64,000 nucleotides of DNA from Lachnospiraceae bacterium. Its GTDB lineage: Bacteria > Bacillota > Clostridia > Lachnospirales > Lachnospiraceae. Below the pieces are notes generated by a model. The model did not search any database. It was given only the letters and a program-made list of their open reading frames with translations, and was not told the origin of the DNA. The DNA is taken from positions 69,735 through 133,734 of the forward strand of contig CABIXN010000001.1 in the NCBI GenBank assembly GCA_902362715.1, written 5' to 3'. Below are positions 16,163-24,459 of this stretch, piece after piece (within the stretch, counting starts at the first letter, position 1; each line of letters begins with the position of its first letter). The translations under genes were made by a program, and so were the position numbers.

Positions 16163-16708
16163 ATGGAGACAATCGGATTTTTAGAATTAAACAGTATTGC
16201 AAAAGGAATCGAAGCAGCGGATGCAATGCTAAAAGCGGCGGAAGTTTCTCTGATCAGCGCCAAAGCAAGCTGTCCGGGAAAATATCATGTTCTTGTTTCC
16301 GGGGAAGTAGCTGCAGTACAGTCTTCCGTAGATGCAGGAGTTCAGATTGCAGATGGCTGTGTGGTAGACAGCCTGGTGATTCCCCGTGTTCATCCCCAGG
16401 TAATTGAAGCTGTGAATATGTCTACATTACCGGAACAGATGAACGCAGTGGGGATTGTAGAATATTTTAGTGTTACAGCATCTATTCTGGGAGCGGATGC
16501 CGCAGCGAAAGCAGCGGAGGTAACGCTGCTGGAAGTACGGCTTGGAACCGGAATCGGAGGCAAATCATTTGTAACATTAACAGGAGATGTGGCAGCGGTA
16601 GAAGCCGGAGTGGACGCAGCGGCGGCTCAGGCAGAAGAATCCGGAATGCTGGTCAGCCGGGTTGTGATTCCAAGTCCGGATGTGGAGCTGTTTAAGAGTC
16701 TGTATTAA
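16163..16708 (+). CDS. pduT: PduT-like tandem BMC shell protein with pore cysteine
   Basis: This 181-residue tandem-BMC protein is closely similar to PduT, a trimeric facet protein that holds one 4Fe-4S cluster at the pore. The key cysteine is C37, in SCPGKY, matching Cys38 in ICPGKF of Salmonella PduT. The second repeat starts at AVGIVEYFSV (about residue 96). It lies directly after pduS. The pair suggests an electron path through the shell, a Pdu trait placed within an otherwise Eut operon. Confidence 0.92.
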   Translation: METIGFLELNSIAKGIEAADAMLKAAEVSLISAKASCPGKYHVLVSGEVAAVQSSVDAGVQIADGCVVDSLVIPRVHPQVIEAVNMSTLPEQMNAVGIVEYFSVTASILGADAAAKAAEVTLLEVRLGTGIGGKSFVTLTGDVAAVEAGVDAAAAQAEESGMLVSRVVIPSPDVELFKSLY

Positions 16709-16757
16709 AACCTGATTAAAATTTGCAGCATAAGAACAGAAATGAGGAAATAAAGGT

Positions 16758-17102
16758 ATGGAAGAAAAGCAGAGGATCATACAGGAGTTTGTCCCTGGTA
16801 AACAGGTGACACTGGCTCATGTCATAGCAAATCCGGAAGAGGATTTATATAAGAAACTGGGTATCCCCTCAGACCACCGGGGAGCAATCGGTATTCTGAC
16901 CATTACCCCCAGTGAGGCGGCTATTATCGCTGCGGATGTAGCCACCAAAGCAGCGGGAGTGTCTATCGCATTTGTGGACCGCTTCAGCGGTTCTGTAGTG
17001 GTGAACGGAGATGTGGAAAGTGTTGAGGCTGCATTATCAGCTGTACTTGAAACTCTTGGAAGTATTCTGGCCTTTTCTTCTACCGAAATTACAAAAACCT
17101 GA
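16758..17102 (+). CDS. eutS: Shell protein EutS
   Basis: EutS is a circularly permuted BMC-domain protein that forms hexamers with an N-terminal beta-barrel and is implicated in cargo recruitment and shell assembly. The 114-residue product has the typical opening [21 protein letters not shown] and the core [20 protein letters not shown]. The same fold is called PduU in Pdu systems; the eut context decides the name. Confidence 0.93.
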   Translation: MEEKQRIIQEFVPGKQVTLAHVIANPEEDLYKKLGIPSDHRGAIGILTITPSEAAIIAADVATKAAGVSIAFVDRFSGSVVVNGDVESVEAALSAVLETLGSILAFSSTEITKT

Positions 17103-17115
17103 TGAGGCTTAAATT

Positions 17116-17550
17116 ATGAAGAAAATAATGCTAGTAGGAAGAAGCGGAGCCGGAAAAACAAGTTTTTGTCAGGCTATCAATGACTGGGCTATCGAGTATA
17201 AAAAAACCCAGGCAATTGAAATTGTAAACAATGCCATTGATACGCCGGGAGAATATGTTGAGAACCGGGCGCTGTATAAAGCGCTGATCGTCAGCAGCGT
17301 GGATGCGGATCTGATTGTACTTCTGCAGGACTGCACCAATGAACAGAGTATTTTTGCGCCGGCTTTCGCAAGTATGTTTGGGAAAACAACCATCGGTCTT
17401 GTAACGAAAACAGATCTGGCAGAAGATGAAAAACAGATTTCTGGTGCAAGAGAACTGCTGGAAATGGCAGGATGTGAAAAAATATTTGAGATCAGTAATA
17501 CACAGAGAACGGGTATTGAGGAAGTCAAAGAATATCTGGATATGCAGTAA
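17116..17550 (+). CDS. eutP: EutP, P-loop protein with acetate-kinase role
   Basis: EutP belongs to the Ras-like P-loop fold, and its homologue PduV is known to associate with the shell. EutP has been described as an acetate kinase, which would complete the route from acetyl-phosphate to acetate plus ATP. The 144-residue product has the P-loop GRSGAGKT at 8-15, DTPGEY in the middle and the NKxD-like TKTD near residue 97. It sits between the shell genes and the alcohol dehydrogenase. Confidence 0.92.
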   Translation: MKKIMLVGRSGAGKTSFCQAINDWAIEYKKTQAIEIVNNAIDTPGEYVENRALYKALIVSSVDADLIVLLQDCTNEQSIFAPAFASMFGKTTIGLVTKTDLAEDEKQISGARELLEMAGCEKIFEISNTQRTGIEEVKEYLDMQ

Positions 17551-17562
17551 CGGAGGCAGCAA

Positions 17563-18669
17563 ATGGAACAGTTTATAATGAAAACAAAAGTATATATGGG
17601 TAAATCCGCCCTTGAACATTTAAAGGATTTTCAGATACGGCGGGCATTTATCATTTGTGACCCGTTTATGGCAGAATCCGGTATGGTGAAAAGGATTACG
17701 GACTGCCTTGACAGACAGCAGGCAGTATATGAGATTTTTTCTGAAGTTGTTCCTGATCCGGATATCCATGTGGTGACAAAAGGAATTGGACATATGACAG
17801 CCTTTGCCCCGGATACGTTAATTGCCCTGGGAGGGGGATCTGCCATTGATACCGCAAAAGCAGTCCGCTATATTTACGAACAGGGAACCAGTGAGAAAAA
17901 GAAATGTCTTATTGCCATTCCAACAACAAGCGGAACCGGCAGTGAGGTTACATCATTTTCAGTGATCACAGACAGAGAAAAAAATGTGAAATATCCGCTG
18001 CGGGATGATGCAATGGTACCGGATGTGGCACTGCTTGACCCTGAGCTGGTAGTCAGCGTCCCGGCAGCAGTTACAGCAGATACAGGAATGGATGTGCTGA
18101 CACATGCTCTGGAAGCCTGTGCCTCAGAGAAAGCCTGCGATTTTGGCGATGCATTTGCAGAAAAAGCGGTGAAACTGATTTTTGATTATCTGGAAACTGC
18201 AGTGAAAAATGGAGAAAACCAGGATGCGAGAGAACGGGTGCACAATGCATCCTGCATGGCGGGCGTTGCATTCAACAGCACTTCACTTGGACTGTGTCAT
18301 GGAATGGCACATGCCCTGGGGGCAAAATTTCATATTTCACACGGAAGAAGCAACGCCATGCTGCTTTCCCATATTATCGCTTATAATGCGGAAACGGCGG
18401 CGGAACGGTATACAAAGGCAGCGTCAGTTCTGGGGATTTCAAGTCCAACCGGAAAAACAGCTGCATTAAATCTTTCCAGAAAAGTAAAACAGCTGAGGGA
18501 TAAGATTGGTATTCCGGAAAAAGTTACTTCTCTTGGTATTTCAAGAAAGGAATTTCTGGATGCGGTACCTGAAATGGCAGAAACTGCACTGAAGGATCCA
18601 TGTACGGAAACAAACCCGAGAAAGCCGGTTCTGGCGGAGATTGAACAGATTTTTGCAAAACTGGTATAA
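17563..18669 (+). CDS. eutG: Iron-type alcohol dehydrogenase EutG
   Basis: EutG reduces acetaldehyde to ethanol, recycling NADH made by EutE. The 368-residue protein is a group III (iron-type) dehydrogenase. The nucleotide motif GGGSAIDTAKAV lies near residue 87-98. The metal-ligand region CHGMAHALGAKFHISHG is at about 246-262. No amphipathic extension is visible at the N-terminus, so targeting is unclear. GGAGG precedes the ATG. Confidence 0.92.
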   Translation: MEQFIMKTKVYMGKSALEHLKDFQIRRAFIICDPFMAESGMVKRITDCLDRQQAVYEIFSEVVPDPDIHVVTKGIGHMTAFAPDTLIALGGGSAIDTAKAVRYIYEQGTSEKKKCLIAIPTTSGTGSEVTSFSVITDREKNVKYPLRDDAMVPDVALLDPELVVSVPAAVTADTGMDVLTHALEACASEKACDFGDAFAEKAVKLIFDYLETAVKNGENQDARERVHNASCMAGVAFNSTSLGLCHGMAHALGAKFHISHGRSNAMLLSHIIAYNAETAAERYTKAASVLGISSPTGKTAALNLSRKVKQLRDKIGIPEKVTSLGISRKEFLDAVPEMAETALKDPCTETNPRKPVLAEIEQIFAKLV

Positions 18670-18690
18670 CAGATAAAAGAGGTACATAAT

Positions 18691-18915
18691 ATGGAAATGG
18701 ATCACACTACATTCGACTGGACGCTGAATTATGATGAAATTGATTATATAATAGAAGGAACGCTGTCAATTATTAAAAACGGAAAGAAAGTGACGGCGGG
18801 ACCAGGAGAAATTATACTGATTCCTCATGGTTCTTCCATACAGTTTCAGGTGGAGGAACATGCTAGATTTCTGTATATTACATATCCGGCTGACTGGGCA
18901 AATACAACTGAATAG
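18691..18915 (+). CDS. eutQ: Cupin-only EutQ
   Basis: The 74-residue product matches the C-terminal cupin of EutQ: WTLNYDEIDYIIEG, then GDVMFIP-like GEIILIPHGSSIQF, then FLYITYPADW. Full-length EutQ has about 150-230 residues, so the N-terminal half is absent. The open frame starts at ATG 18691 after AAGAGG, and the upstream gap is only 21 bases, so there is no room for a lost N-terminus. EutQ has been linked to acetate-kinase activity and shell assembly; whether a cupin alone keeps this is unknown. N-terminal EutQ-like motifs occur instead in EutT and in the accessory protein at 13846. Confidence 0.88.
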   Translation: MEMDHTTFDWTLNYDEIDYIIEGTLSIIKNGKKVTAGPGEIILIPHGSSIQFQVEEHARFLYITYPADWANTTE

Positions 18916-18927
18916 AAATACGAAAGG

Positions 18928-18977
18928 AAGTATCCCTATAGTCAGGCACAAAAATGTGTTTTATGGGGATACTTTTT
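18928..18977 (+). terminator. Rho-independent terminator of the eut operon
   Basis: AAGTATCCC (18928-18936) pairs with GGGATACTT (18966-18974), followed by TTT and more T-rich sequence. It lies 13 bases after the eutQ stop and closes the operon that begins at the MerR-type promoter. The loop is long (29 bases) and contains a smaller CACA/TGTG stem. Confidence 0.75.
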
Positions 18978-19107
18978 ATGTCAGTGAATACTTTCTTTTT
19001 TGGTGAGAATATTGTATAGTCGATTAAGGAAAGAAATTTTGTAATTGAGAAGTAATCAGCAGTTGATACATACAGGTTAACTGAGGATACTATGAAAGGA
19101 AATAAAA

Positions 19108-19905
19108 ATGATTATAATTGATTCTCATATGCATTCTTCTTTTTCTTCAGACAGTCAGGCGGATCCGGAAGAGATGATTAAGCAGGCAATTCATAAGCGT
19201 TTCCGCTATATCTGCTTTACGGATCATCTGGAGTATGACTATCCGGGGGGCCAGTTTCACTTGGATGTGGATCAGTATTTTAAAACACTGGGCCGGCTGA
19301 AAGAAAAATATGCTTCTGAAATCATATTGAATATCGGAGTGGAGCTTGGTCTGCAGCCCCATCTTAAGGCGCGGTTTGAGCAGCTGCTGTCTAAGTATTC
19401 TTTTGATTTTATTATTGGGTCTACACATATTGTTAACCGGATAGATCCTTATTACCCGGACTTCTTCTTGAATCGGACGGAAAAGGACGCATATGAGGAA
19501 TATTTTGAATGTGTATATCAGAATGTACAGGCGTTTTCTGACTGTGATGTGCTTGGACATCTTGACTATGTGGTGCGGTACGGTCCAAACCGGAATCGTT
19601 TTTATACTTATGCAAAGCACAAAGACATTATAGATGAAATATTAAAGTATCTGATTGATCATGGAATCGGACTGGAGATTAACACCAGCGGATTCCGGTA
19701 TGGCCTTGGGCACCCGTCCCCCCATGAAGACGTGCTGGAACGTTATCATGAGCTGGGGGGAGAAATTATAACCATCGGATCAGATGCCCACAGTCCGGAA
19801 TATTTTTCTTATGAATTTACAAAAGCACAGAATATCCTGAAATCCTGCGGTTTTTCTTATTATACTTATTTTAAAGAGCGCAGGCCTGAATTTGTAAAGC
19901 TTTGA
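19108..19905 (+). CDS. PHP-domain histidinol-phosphatase-family protein
   Basis: This 265-residue protein belongs to the PHP superfamily, trinuclear-metal phosphoesterases related to HisJ. Metal ligands are in DSHMHSSFSSDS (residues 5-16), TDHLEY (38-43), GVELGLQPH, GSTHIV, GHLDYVVRYG and the C-terminal GSDAHSPE. It may hydrolyse histidinol phosphate or another phosphomonoester. No other his gene is nearby, so the substrate is open. It converges with a paralogue on the opposite strand; only 46 bases separate the two ends and no clear terminator lies between them. Confidence 0.82.
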   Translation: MIIIDSHMHSSFSSDSQADPEEMIKQAIHKRFRYICFTDHLEYDYPGGQFHLDVDQYFKTLGRLKEKYASEIILNIGVELGLQPHLKARFEQLLSKYSFDFIIGSTHIVNRIDPYYPDFFLNRTEKDAYEEYFECVYQNVQAFSDCDVLGHLDYVVRYGPNRNRFYTYAKHKDIIDEILKYLIDHGIGLEINTSGFRYGLGHPSPHEDVLERYHELGGEIITIGSDAHSPEYFSYEFTKAQNILKSCGFSYYTYFKERRPEFVKL

Positions 19906-19951
19906 TCCGGCAGCTCAACATATCTTTGTCAGTCTGTACAGAACAGATAGG

Positions 19952-20752
19952 TCAAAGGGGAAGGAATACCGGCGACCGTTTTGCGAAATAACAGTATTCC
20001 TTAAATCCGCAGTCCTGCAGAAGTTTGCCGGCTCTGTGAAAATTCCGGGCAATTTCTTCCGGTGAATGTGCATCAGAACCGGCGGTGATGATACGGCCGC
20101 CCAGCTCATAATATCGTTTCAGTATTTCCCGATGAGGATTTTCCTGTCTGCAGGCGGAAGAAAACCCGCCTGTATTTATTTCCAGGCCTTTTTCCATAGA
20201 AATTAGTTTTTTCAGGATATCGTCAATGAGTTTTTGGCAGGAAGGATAAGTATATGCCGGTACCGGCGGATTTCCATACCTTGTGACGTAATCCAGATGT
20301 CCATAGACGTCAAAGTCGCTGAAGCAGGATAGGTTTTCCAGGATGGAAGAGAAATATTTTATATATGCTTCCTCCTGGCTGATTCCGGAAAAGTATTCGC
20401 AGTAGTATGGGTCCATCCCCTGGGCAGTATGCGAGGAGGCAATGACAAAATCAAACGTATTGGAAGCAGTAATCTGACTGTGTATTTGGGCCAGATGAGG
20501 CTGCAGACCGATTTCGATACCGAATCCGATTGTAATCTGACTTTTATATTTTTGTTTCAGCCGGGGCAGACACTCTGCATATTCATCAAGAGAGAGTAAA
20601 AACAGCTCCGGCTCCTTTGGATAATCATAGTCCAGATGATCGGTAATACAGATACCGGAAAGACCAAGCTTTAGTGCCTGATGAATCATAAGCTCCGGGG
20701 CAGCGTCGCTGTCTCCGGAAAAGTTCGTGTGCATATGCGTGTCCCACAGCAT
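19952..20752 (-). CDS. PHP-domain histidinol-phosphatase-family protein (paralogue)
   Basis: The product is 266 residues from the chosen ATG at 20752. That codon is preceded on the minus strand by AGGAGGT and begins MLWDTHMHTNFSGDSD, where the family homology starts. An upstream in-frame extension to 20956 looks non-coding. Metal motifs match the neighbour on the other strand: DTHMH, TDHLDY, GIEIGLQPH, SSHTAQ, GHLDYVTRYG and GSDAHSPE. The two genes are convergent paralogues. They may act on different phosphomonoesters, or one may be a duplicate. Confidence 0.82.
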   Translation of the reverse strand: MLWDTHMHTNFSGDSDAAPELMIHQALKLGLSGICITDHLDYDYPKEPELFLLSLDEYAECLPRLKQKYKSQITIGFGIEIGLQPHLAQIHSQITASNTFDFVIASSHTAQGMDPYYCEYFSGISQEEAYIKYFSSILENLSCFSDFDVYGHLDYVTRYGNPPVPAYTYPSCQKLIDDILKKLISMEKGLEINTGGFSSACRQENPHREILKRYYELGGRIITAGSDAHSPEEIARNFHRAGKLLQDCGFKEYCYFAKRSPVFLPL

Positions 20753-20981
20753 AAAGGTTACCTCCTGTTTTCGTAAAAATGTTCTGAAATAACGAAGTAT
20801 TTTTTCTGATACAAGTATAATATTTGGATATATTTCACATATTATCATAAGTGACACTGACGGATTTGTCAAAAACTGGATGAAGGCTATTTTTTTGATT
20901 GTAAAAAATGATTGAAAATATAGGCAGAAAAGAACATATAGTGAAAAAATTAACAAAGTTAAAAGTAACGATTAAAATCTA

Positions 20982-21010
20982 TTGAATTTATAGTTTAAAT
21001 TCGTTACAAT
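20982..21010 (+). promoter_or_regulatory. Promoter of gap
   Basis: TTGAAT (20982-20987) and TACAAT (21005-21010) are separated by 17 bp in AT-rich DNA, about 95 bases before the gap start. It matches a housekeeping sigma promoter, fitting a highly expressed glycolytic gene. Confidence 0.6.
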
Positions 21011-21102
21011 AGTTTCAGATGGGTAATCACTCCAAAAGATTTTAAAAGTGACTGCTCAGACAAATAAAACATTCAAAATTCTAATTCTAGGAGGAATGAA
21101 AC

Positions 21103-22116
21103 ATGGCAGTAAAAGTAGCAATTAATGGTTTTGGACGTATCGGTCGTCTTGCATTCAGACAGATGTTTGGAGCAGAAGGTTATGAAATCGTGGCAATCAA
21201 TGATCTGACAAGCCCGAAGATGCTTGCTCATTTATTAAAATACGATTCTTCACAGGGTAAATATGAGAAAGCAGACACAGTAACTGCCGGTGAAGATTCT
21301 ATCACAGTTGATGGAAAAGAAATTAAAATTTATGCAGAACCAGACGCAAACAACTGCCCATGGGGAGCATTAGACGTAGATGTTGTACTAGAGTGCTCCG
21401 GATTTTATACATCAAAAGCAAAAGCTCAGGCTCATATCAATGCAGGTGCTAAAAAGGTTGTTATCTCAGCGCCGGCAGGAAATGATCTTCCAACGGTTGT
21501 TTTCAACGTTAATCATGAAACACTGAAAGCTGACGACACAATTATCTCAGCAGCTTCTTGTACCACTAACTGCCTTGCACCAATGACAAAAGCTTTAAAT
21601 GATCTTGCACCAATCAAATCCGGTATTATGTGTACCATCCACGCTTACACAGGCGATCAGATGACACTTGATGGACCACAGAGAAAAGGTGATTTAAGAA
21701 GATCCCGTGCAGCAGCTGTAAATATTGTTCCAAACAGCACCGGTGCAGCAAAAGCAATCGGACTTGTTATTCCTGAATTATCAGGTAAATTAATCGGTGC
21801 AGCTCAGCGTGTTCCTACACCAACAGGTTCTACAACTATTTTAAATGCTGTTGTAGAAGGAAACGTAACAGTTGATGATATCAATGCAGCAATGAAAGCA
21901 GCTTCCGATGAATCTTTCGGATACAATACAGATGAAATCGTATCTTCCGATATTGTAGGTATGAGATATGGTTCCTTATTCGATGCAACACAGACAATGG
22001 TGCTTCCATTAGACAACGGAACTACACAGGTTCAGGTTGTTTCCTGGTATGACAATGAAAACAGTTATACAAGCCAGATGGTTCGTACAATTAAATACTT
22101 TGCTGAGTTAGCATAA
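21103..22116 (+). CDS. gap: Glyceraldehyde-3-phosphate dehydrogenase
   Basis: The enzyme oxidises glyceraldehyde 3-phosphate to 1,3-bisphosphoglycerate with NAD. The 337-residue product has NGFGRIGR at 8-15 and the active-site SCTTNCLAP near residue 150. WYDNENSY near the C-terminus is typical. Codon use is strongly biased, as expected for high expression. It has its own promoter and terminator, yet lies upstream of pgk, tpiA and gpmI in pathway order. Confidence 0.97.
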   Translation: MAVKVAINGFGRIGRLAFRQMFGAEGYEIVAINDLTSPKMLAHLLKYDSSQGKYEKADTVTAGEDSITVDGKEIKIYAEPDANNCPWGALDVDVVLECSGFYTSKAKAQAHINAGAKKVVISAPAGNDLPTVVFNVNHETLKADDTIISAASCTTNCLAPMTKALNDLAPIKSGIMCTIHAYTGDQMTLDGPQRKGDLRRSRAAAVNIVPNSTGAAKAIGLVIPELSGKLIGAAQRVPTPTGSTTILNAVVEGNVTVDDINAAMKAASDESFGYNTDEIVSSDIVGMRYGSLFDATQTMVLPLDNGTTQVQVVSWYDNENSYTSQMVRTIKYFAELA

Positions 22117-22159
22117 TCTGTTTTAATAACCATAAAAGGACAATATGGTAGACAAGCTT

Positions 22160-22194
22160 GAGGTCCGGCCTAAAGAGGGCCGGGCCTCTTTTTT
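22160..22194 (+). terminator. Rho-independent terminator after gap
   Basis: GAGGTCCGGCC (22160-22170) pairs with GGCCGGGCCTC (22178-22188) around a 7-base loop, followed by seven T. It should end most gap transcripts before pgk. Confidence 0.85.
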
Positions 22195-22294
22195 ATACAA
22201 CAGGAAATGTTGTTTCTAGCTGTATAAAACGCTATGTGAGGAGGCACACTGGCACAAAGATGAAACTTGTCGTAAACCACCGCCCTCGGCGCGG

Positions 22295-22320
22295 GAATGT
22301 GCCGAGACACATTCTTTTTT
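22295..22320 (+). repeat. AATGTG hairpin directly before the pgk ribosome site
   Basis: GAATGTG (22295-22301) pairs with CACATTC (22308-22314), followed by six T and then the AGGAGG site of pgk. It has the form of a terminator placed 12 bases before the start codon. It shares its stem with the repeats at 3541, 49358 and 52433. It could act as an attenuator or be an inserted repeat. Upstream, 22245-22294 is GC-rich and partly self-complementary. Confidence 0.55.
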
Positions 22321-22332
22321 AGGAGGAATTTC

Positions 22333-23538
22333 ATGTTAAATAAAAAATCAATTGACGATATTAATGTAAAGGGATTAAAAGTGCTTTGCAGATGTGATTT
22401 TAACGTACCTTTAAAGGAGGGAAAGATCACAGACGAAAACCGTCTTGTTGCAGCTCTTCCCACAATTAAAAAACTCATGGCTGACGGAGGAAAAGTAATT
22501 CTTTGTTCCCATCTTGGAAAGCCAAAGGGAGAGCCAAAGCCGGAATTGTCATTGGCGCCGGTGGCAGTACGCCTTTCAGAGCTTCTGGGACAGGAAGTAA
22601 AGTTTGCGGCAGATCCGGAAGTCGTAGGTGCAAATGCAAAAGCAGCAGTGGATGCAATGAAAGACGGAGACGTTGTTTTGCTTGAAAATACACGTTACCG
22701 TGCAGAGGAAACTAAAAACGGAGAAGCATTCAGTAAAGATCTGGCGTCTCTTTGCGATGTATTTGTAAACGATGCCTTCGGTACCGCACACCGGGCACAC
22801 TGCTCCAATGTCGGGGTGGCACAGCTTGTGGATACAGCAGTGGTAGGCTACCTGATGCAGAAAGAAATTGATTTCCTGGGCAATGCAGTTAATAATCCTC
22901 AGAGGCCATTTGTTGCAATCCTGGGCGGCGCAAAAGTAGCTGACAAATTAAACGTAATTTCAAACCTTCTGGAGAAATGCGATACGCTGATTATCGGCGG
23001 CGGCATGGCTTATACCTTCTTAAAAGCAAAGGGCTATGAGACGGGAGCATCTTTGGTAGACGATACAAAAATCGACTATTGTAAAGAAATGATGGAGAAG
23101 GCAGAGAAGCTTGGAAAGAAACTGCTTCTGCCGGAAGACACAGCCATTGCGGCAGTATTCCCTGATCCAATTGACGCAGGAATTGATGTATCTTATGTAG
23201 CAGCTGATAAAATTCCTTCCGATAAAATGGGTCTGGATATCGGACCGGTTACTTCAAAGCTTTACGCAGATGCAGTAGCCAGTGCAAAAACTGTTGTATG
23301 GAACGGACCTATGGGCGTATTTGAAAATCCGGTTCTGGCAAAAGGAACCATTGCAGTAGCAAAAGCTCTGGCGGAAACAGATGCAACAACCATTATCGGC
23401 GGCGGTGATTCTGCGGCAGCAGTAAACCAGCTGGGATTTGGCGATAAAATGACGCATATATCAACCGGCGGCGGCGCTTCCCTGGAATTTTTAGAAGGAA
23501 AAGATCTGCCGGGAGTTGTGGCAGCAAACGATAAATAA
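22333..23538 (+). CDS. pgk: Phosphoglycerate kinase
   Basis: The enzyme makes ATP from 1,3-bisphosphoglycerate. I use the ATG at 22333 (after AGGAGGAATTTC) rather than 22297, because the latter would translate the hairpin repeat. The 401-residue product shows [16 protein letters not shown] and the nucleotide-binding GGGDSAAA near the C-terminus. It is followed by tpiA. Confidence 0.97.
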   Translation: MLNKKSIDDINVKGLKVLCRCDFNVPLKEGKITDENRLVAALPTIKKLMADGGKVILCSHLGKPKGEPKPELSLAPVAVRLSELLGQEVKFAADPEVVGANAKAAVDAMKDGDVVLLENTRYRAEETKNGEAFSKDLASLCDVFVNDAFGTAHRAHCSNVGVAQLVDTAVVGYLMQKEIDFLGNAVNNPQRPFVAILGGAKVADKLNVISNLLEKCDTLIIGGGMAYTFLKAKGYETGASLVDDTKIDYCKEMMEKAEKLGKKLLLPEDTAIAAVFPDPIDAGIDVSYVAADKIPSDKMGLDIGPVTSKLYADAVASAKTVVWNGPMGVFENPVLAKGTIAVAKALAETDATTIIGGGDSAAAVNQLGFGDKMTHISTGGGASLEFLEGKDLPGVVAANDK

Positions 23539-23629
23539 TAAATAGAGATAAAATATAGGACAAAATTTAAAGACAAAATATAGAGACAAAAAGTCTGTGA
23601 GAGAAAGAAAATTCGGGAGGAATATTAGC

Positions 23630-24382
23630 ATGGCCAGAAGAAAAATTGTAGCGGGAAACTGGAAAATGAACAAAACACCCAGCGAGGCAGTTGCCCTTGT
23701 AAATGAATTGAAGCCATTAGTAGCAAATGAAGAAGTAGATGTAGTATTCTGTGTACCGGCAATTGACATTATCCCTGCTATGCAGGCTGCAGAAGGCAGC
23801 AATATCTGTATTGGGGCTGAAAATATGTACTATGAAGAAAAAGGTGCTTACACAGGTGAAATTGCACCTGCAATGTTAGTAGATGCCGGCGTAAAATATG
23901 TAATTATCGGACATTCTGAGAGAAGAGAATATTTTGCGGAAACAGATGAGACGGTAAATGCAAAAGTATTAAAAGCATTTGAGCATAGTTTAACACCTAT
24001 TATCTGCTGCGGTGAATCTCTGACACAGAGAGAGCAGGGAATTACTATCGACTGGATCCGCCAGCAGATTAAAATTGCATTTTTAAATGTAACAGCAGAT
24101 CAGGCAAAAACAGCTGTGGTAGCTTATGAACCAATCTGGGCAATCGGCACCGGAAAGACAGCAACTACTCAGCAGGCGCAGGAAGTATGCGCAGCTATCC
24201 GTGCGTGCATCAGAGAAATTTACGATGATGCAACTGCAGAAGCAATCCGTATTCAGTACGGCGGATCTGTTAATGCAAAAACAGCTCCGGAATTATTCGC
24301 ACAGCCAGATATTGACGGTGGTCTGGTTGGTGGAGCTTCTTTAAAAGCTGAATTCGGAGATATTGTAAACTATAACAAATAA
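23630..24382 (+). CDS. tpiA: Triosephosphate isomerase
   Basis: The enzyme interconverts dihydroxyacetone phosphate and glyceraldehyde 3-phosphate. The start ATG at 23630 follows GGGAGGA; an earlier GTG at 23597 gives a non-homologous N-terminus. The 250-residue product has GNWKMNK near the start, the electrophile region GHSERR, and the catalytic [10 protein letters not shown]. The final GGLVGGASL phosphate-binding loop is intact. Confidence 0.97.
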   Translation: MARRKIVAGNWKMNKTPSEAVALVNELKPLVANEEVDVVFCVPAIDIIPAMQAAEGSNICIGAENMYYEEKGAYTGEIAPAMLVDAGVKYVIIGHSERREYFAETDETVNAKVLKAFEHSLTPIICCGESLTQREQGITIDWIRQQIKIAFLNVTADQAKTAVVAYEPIWAIGTGKTATTQQAQEVCAAIRACIREIYDDATAEAIRIQYGGSVNAKTAPELFAQPDIDGGLVGGASLKAEFGDIVNYNK

Positions 24383-24401
24383 GAATTAGAATAAGAATGT
24401 A

Positions 24402-24447
24402 AAACCAAAGCTCGAAAATAATTTATTTTCGGGCTTGGTGGTTTCTA
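24402..24447 (+). promoter_or_regulatory. Hairpin between tpiA and gpmI
   Basis: The stretch AACCAAAGCTCGAAAAT (from 24402) is largely complementary to ATTTTCGGGCTTGGTGGTT (ending near 24442) around a short AT loop. Only three T follow, so termination would be weak. It may be a partial attenuator lowering gpmI expression relative to tpiA. Confidence 0.45.
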
Positions 24448-24459
24448 TGAGGAAATAGT

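Noticed and set aside
4578..18927. EutVW-type antiterminator hairpins within the eut operon
   Set aside because: No paired hexaloop hairpins typical of ANTAR targets were seen in the short gaps, and no eutV or eutW gene is present.
20753..20956. N-terminal extension of the minus-strand PHP protein
   Set aside because: The frame is open but hydrophobic and non-homologous; the ATG at 20752 has a strong ribosome site and starts at the family motif.
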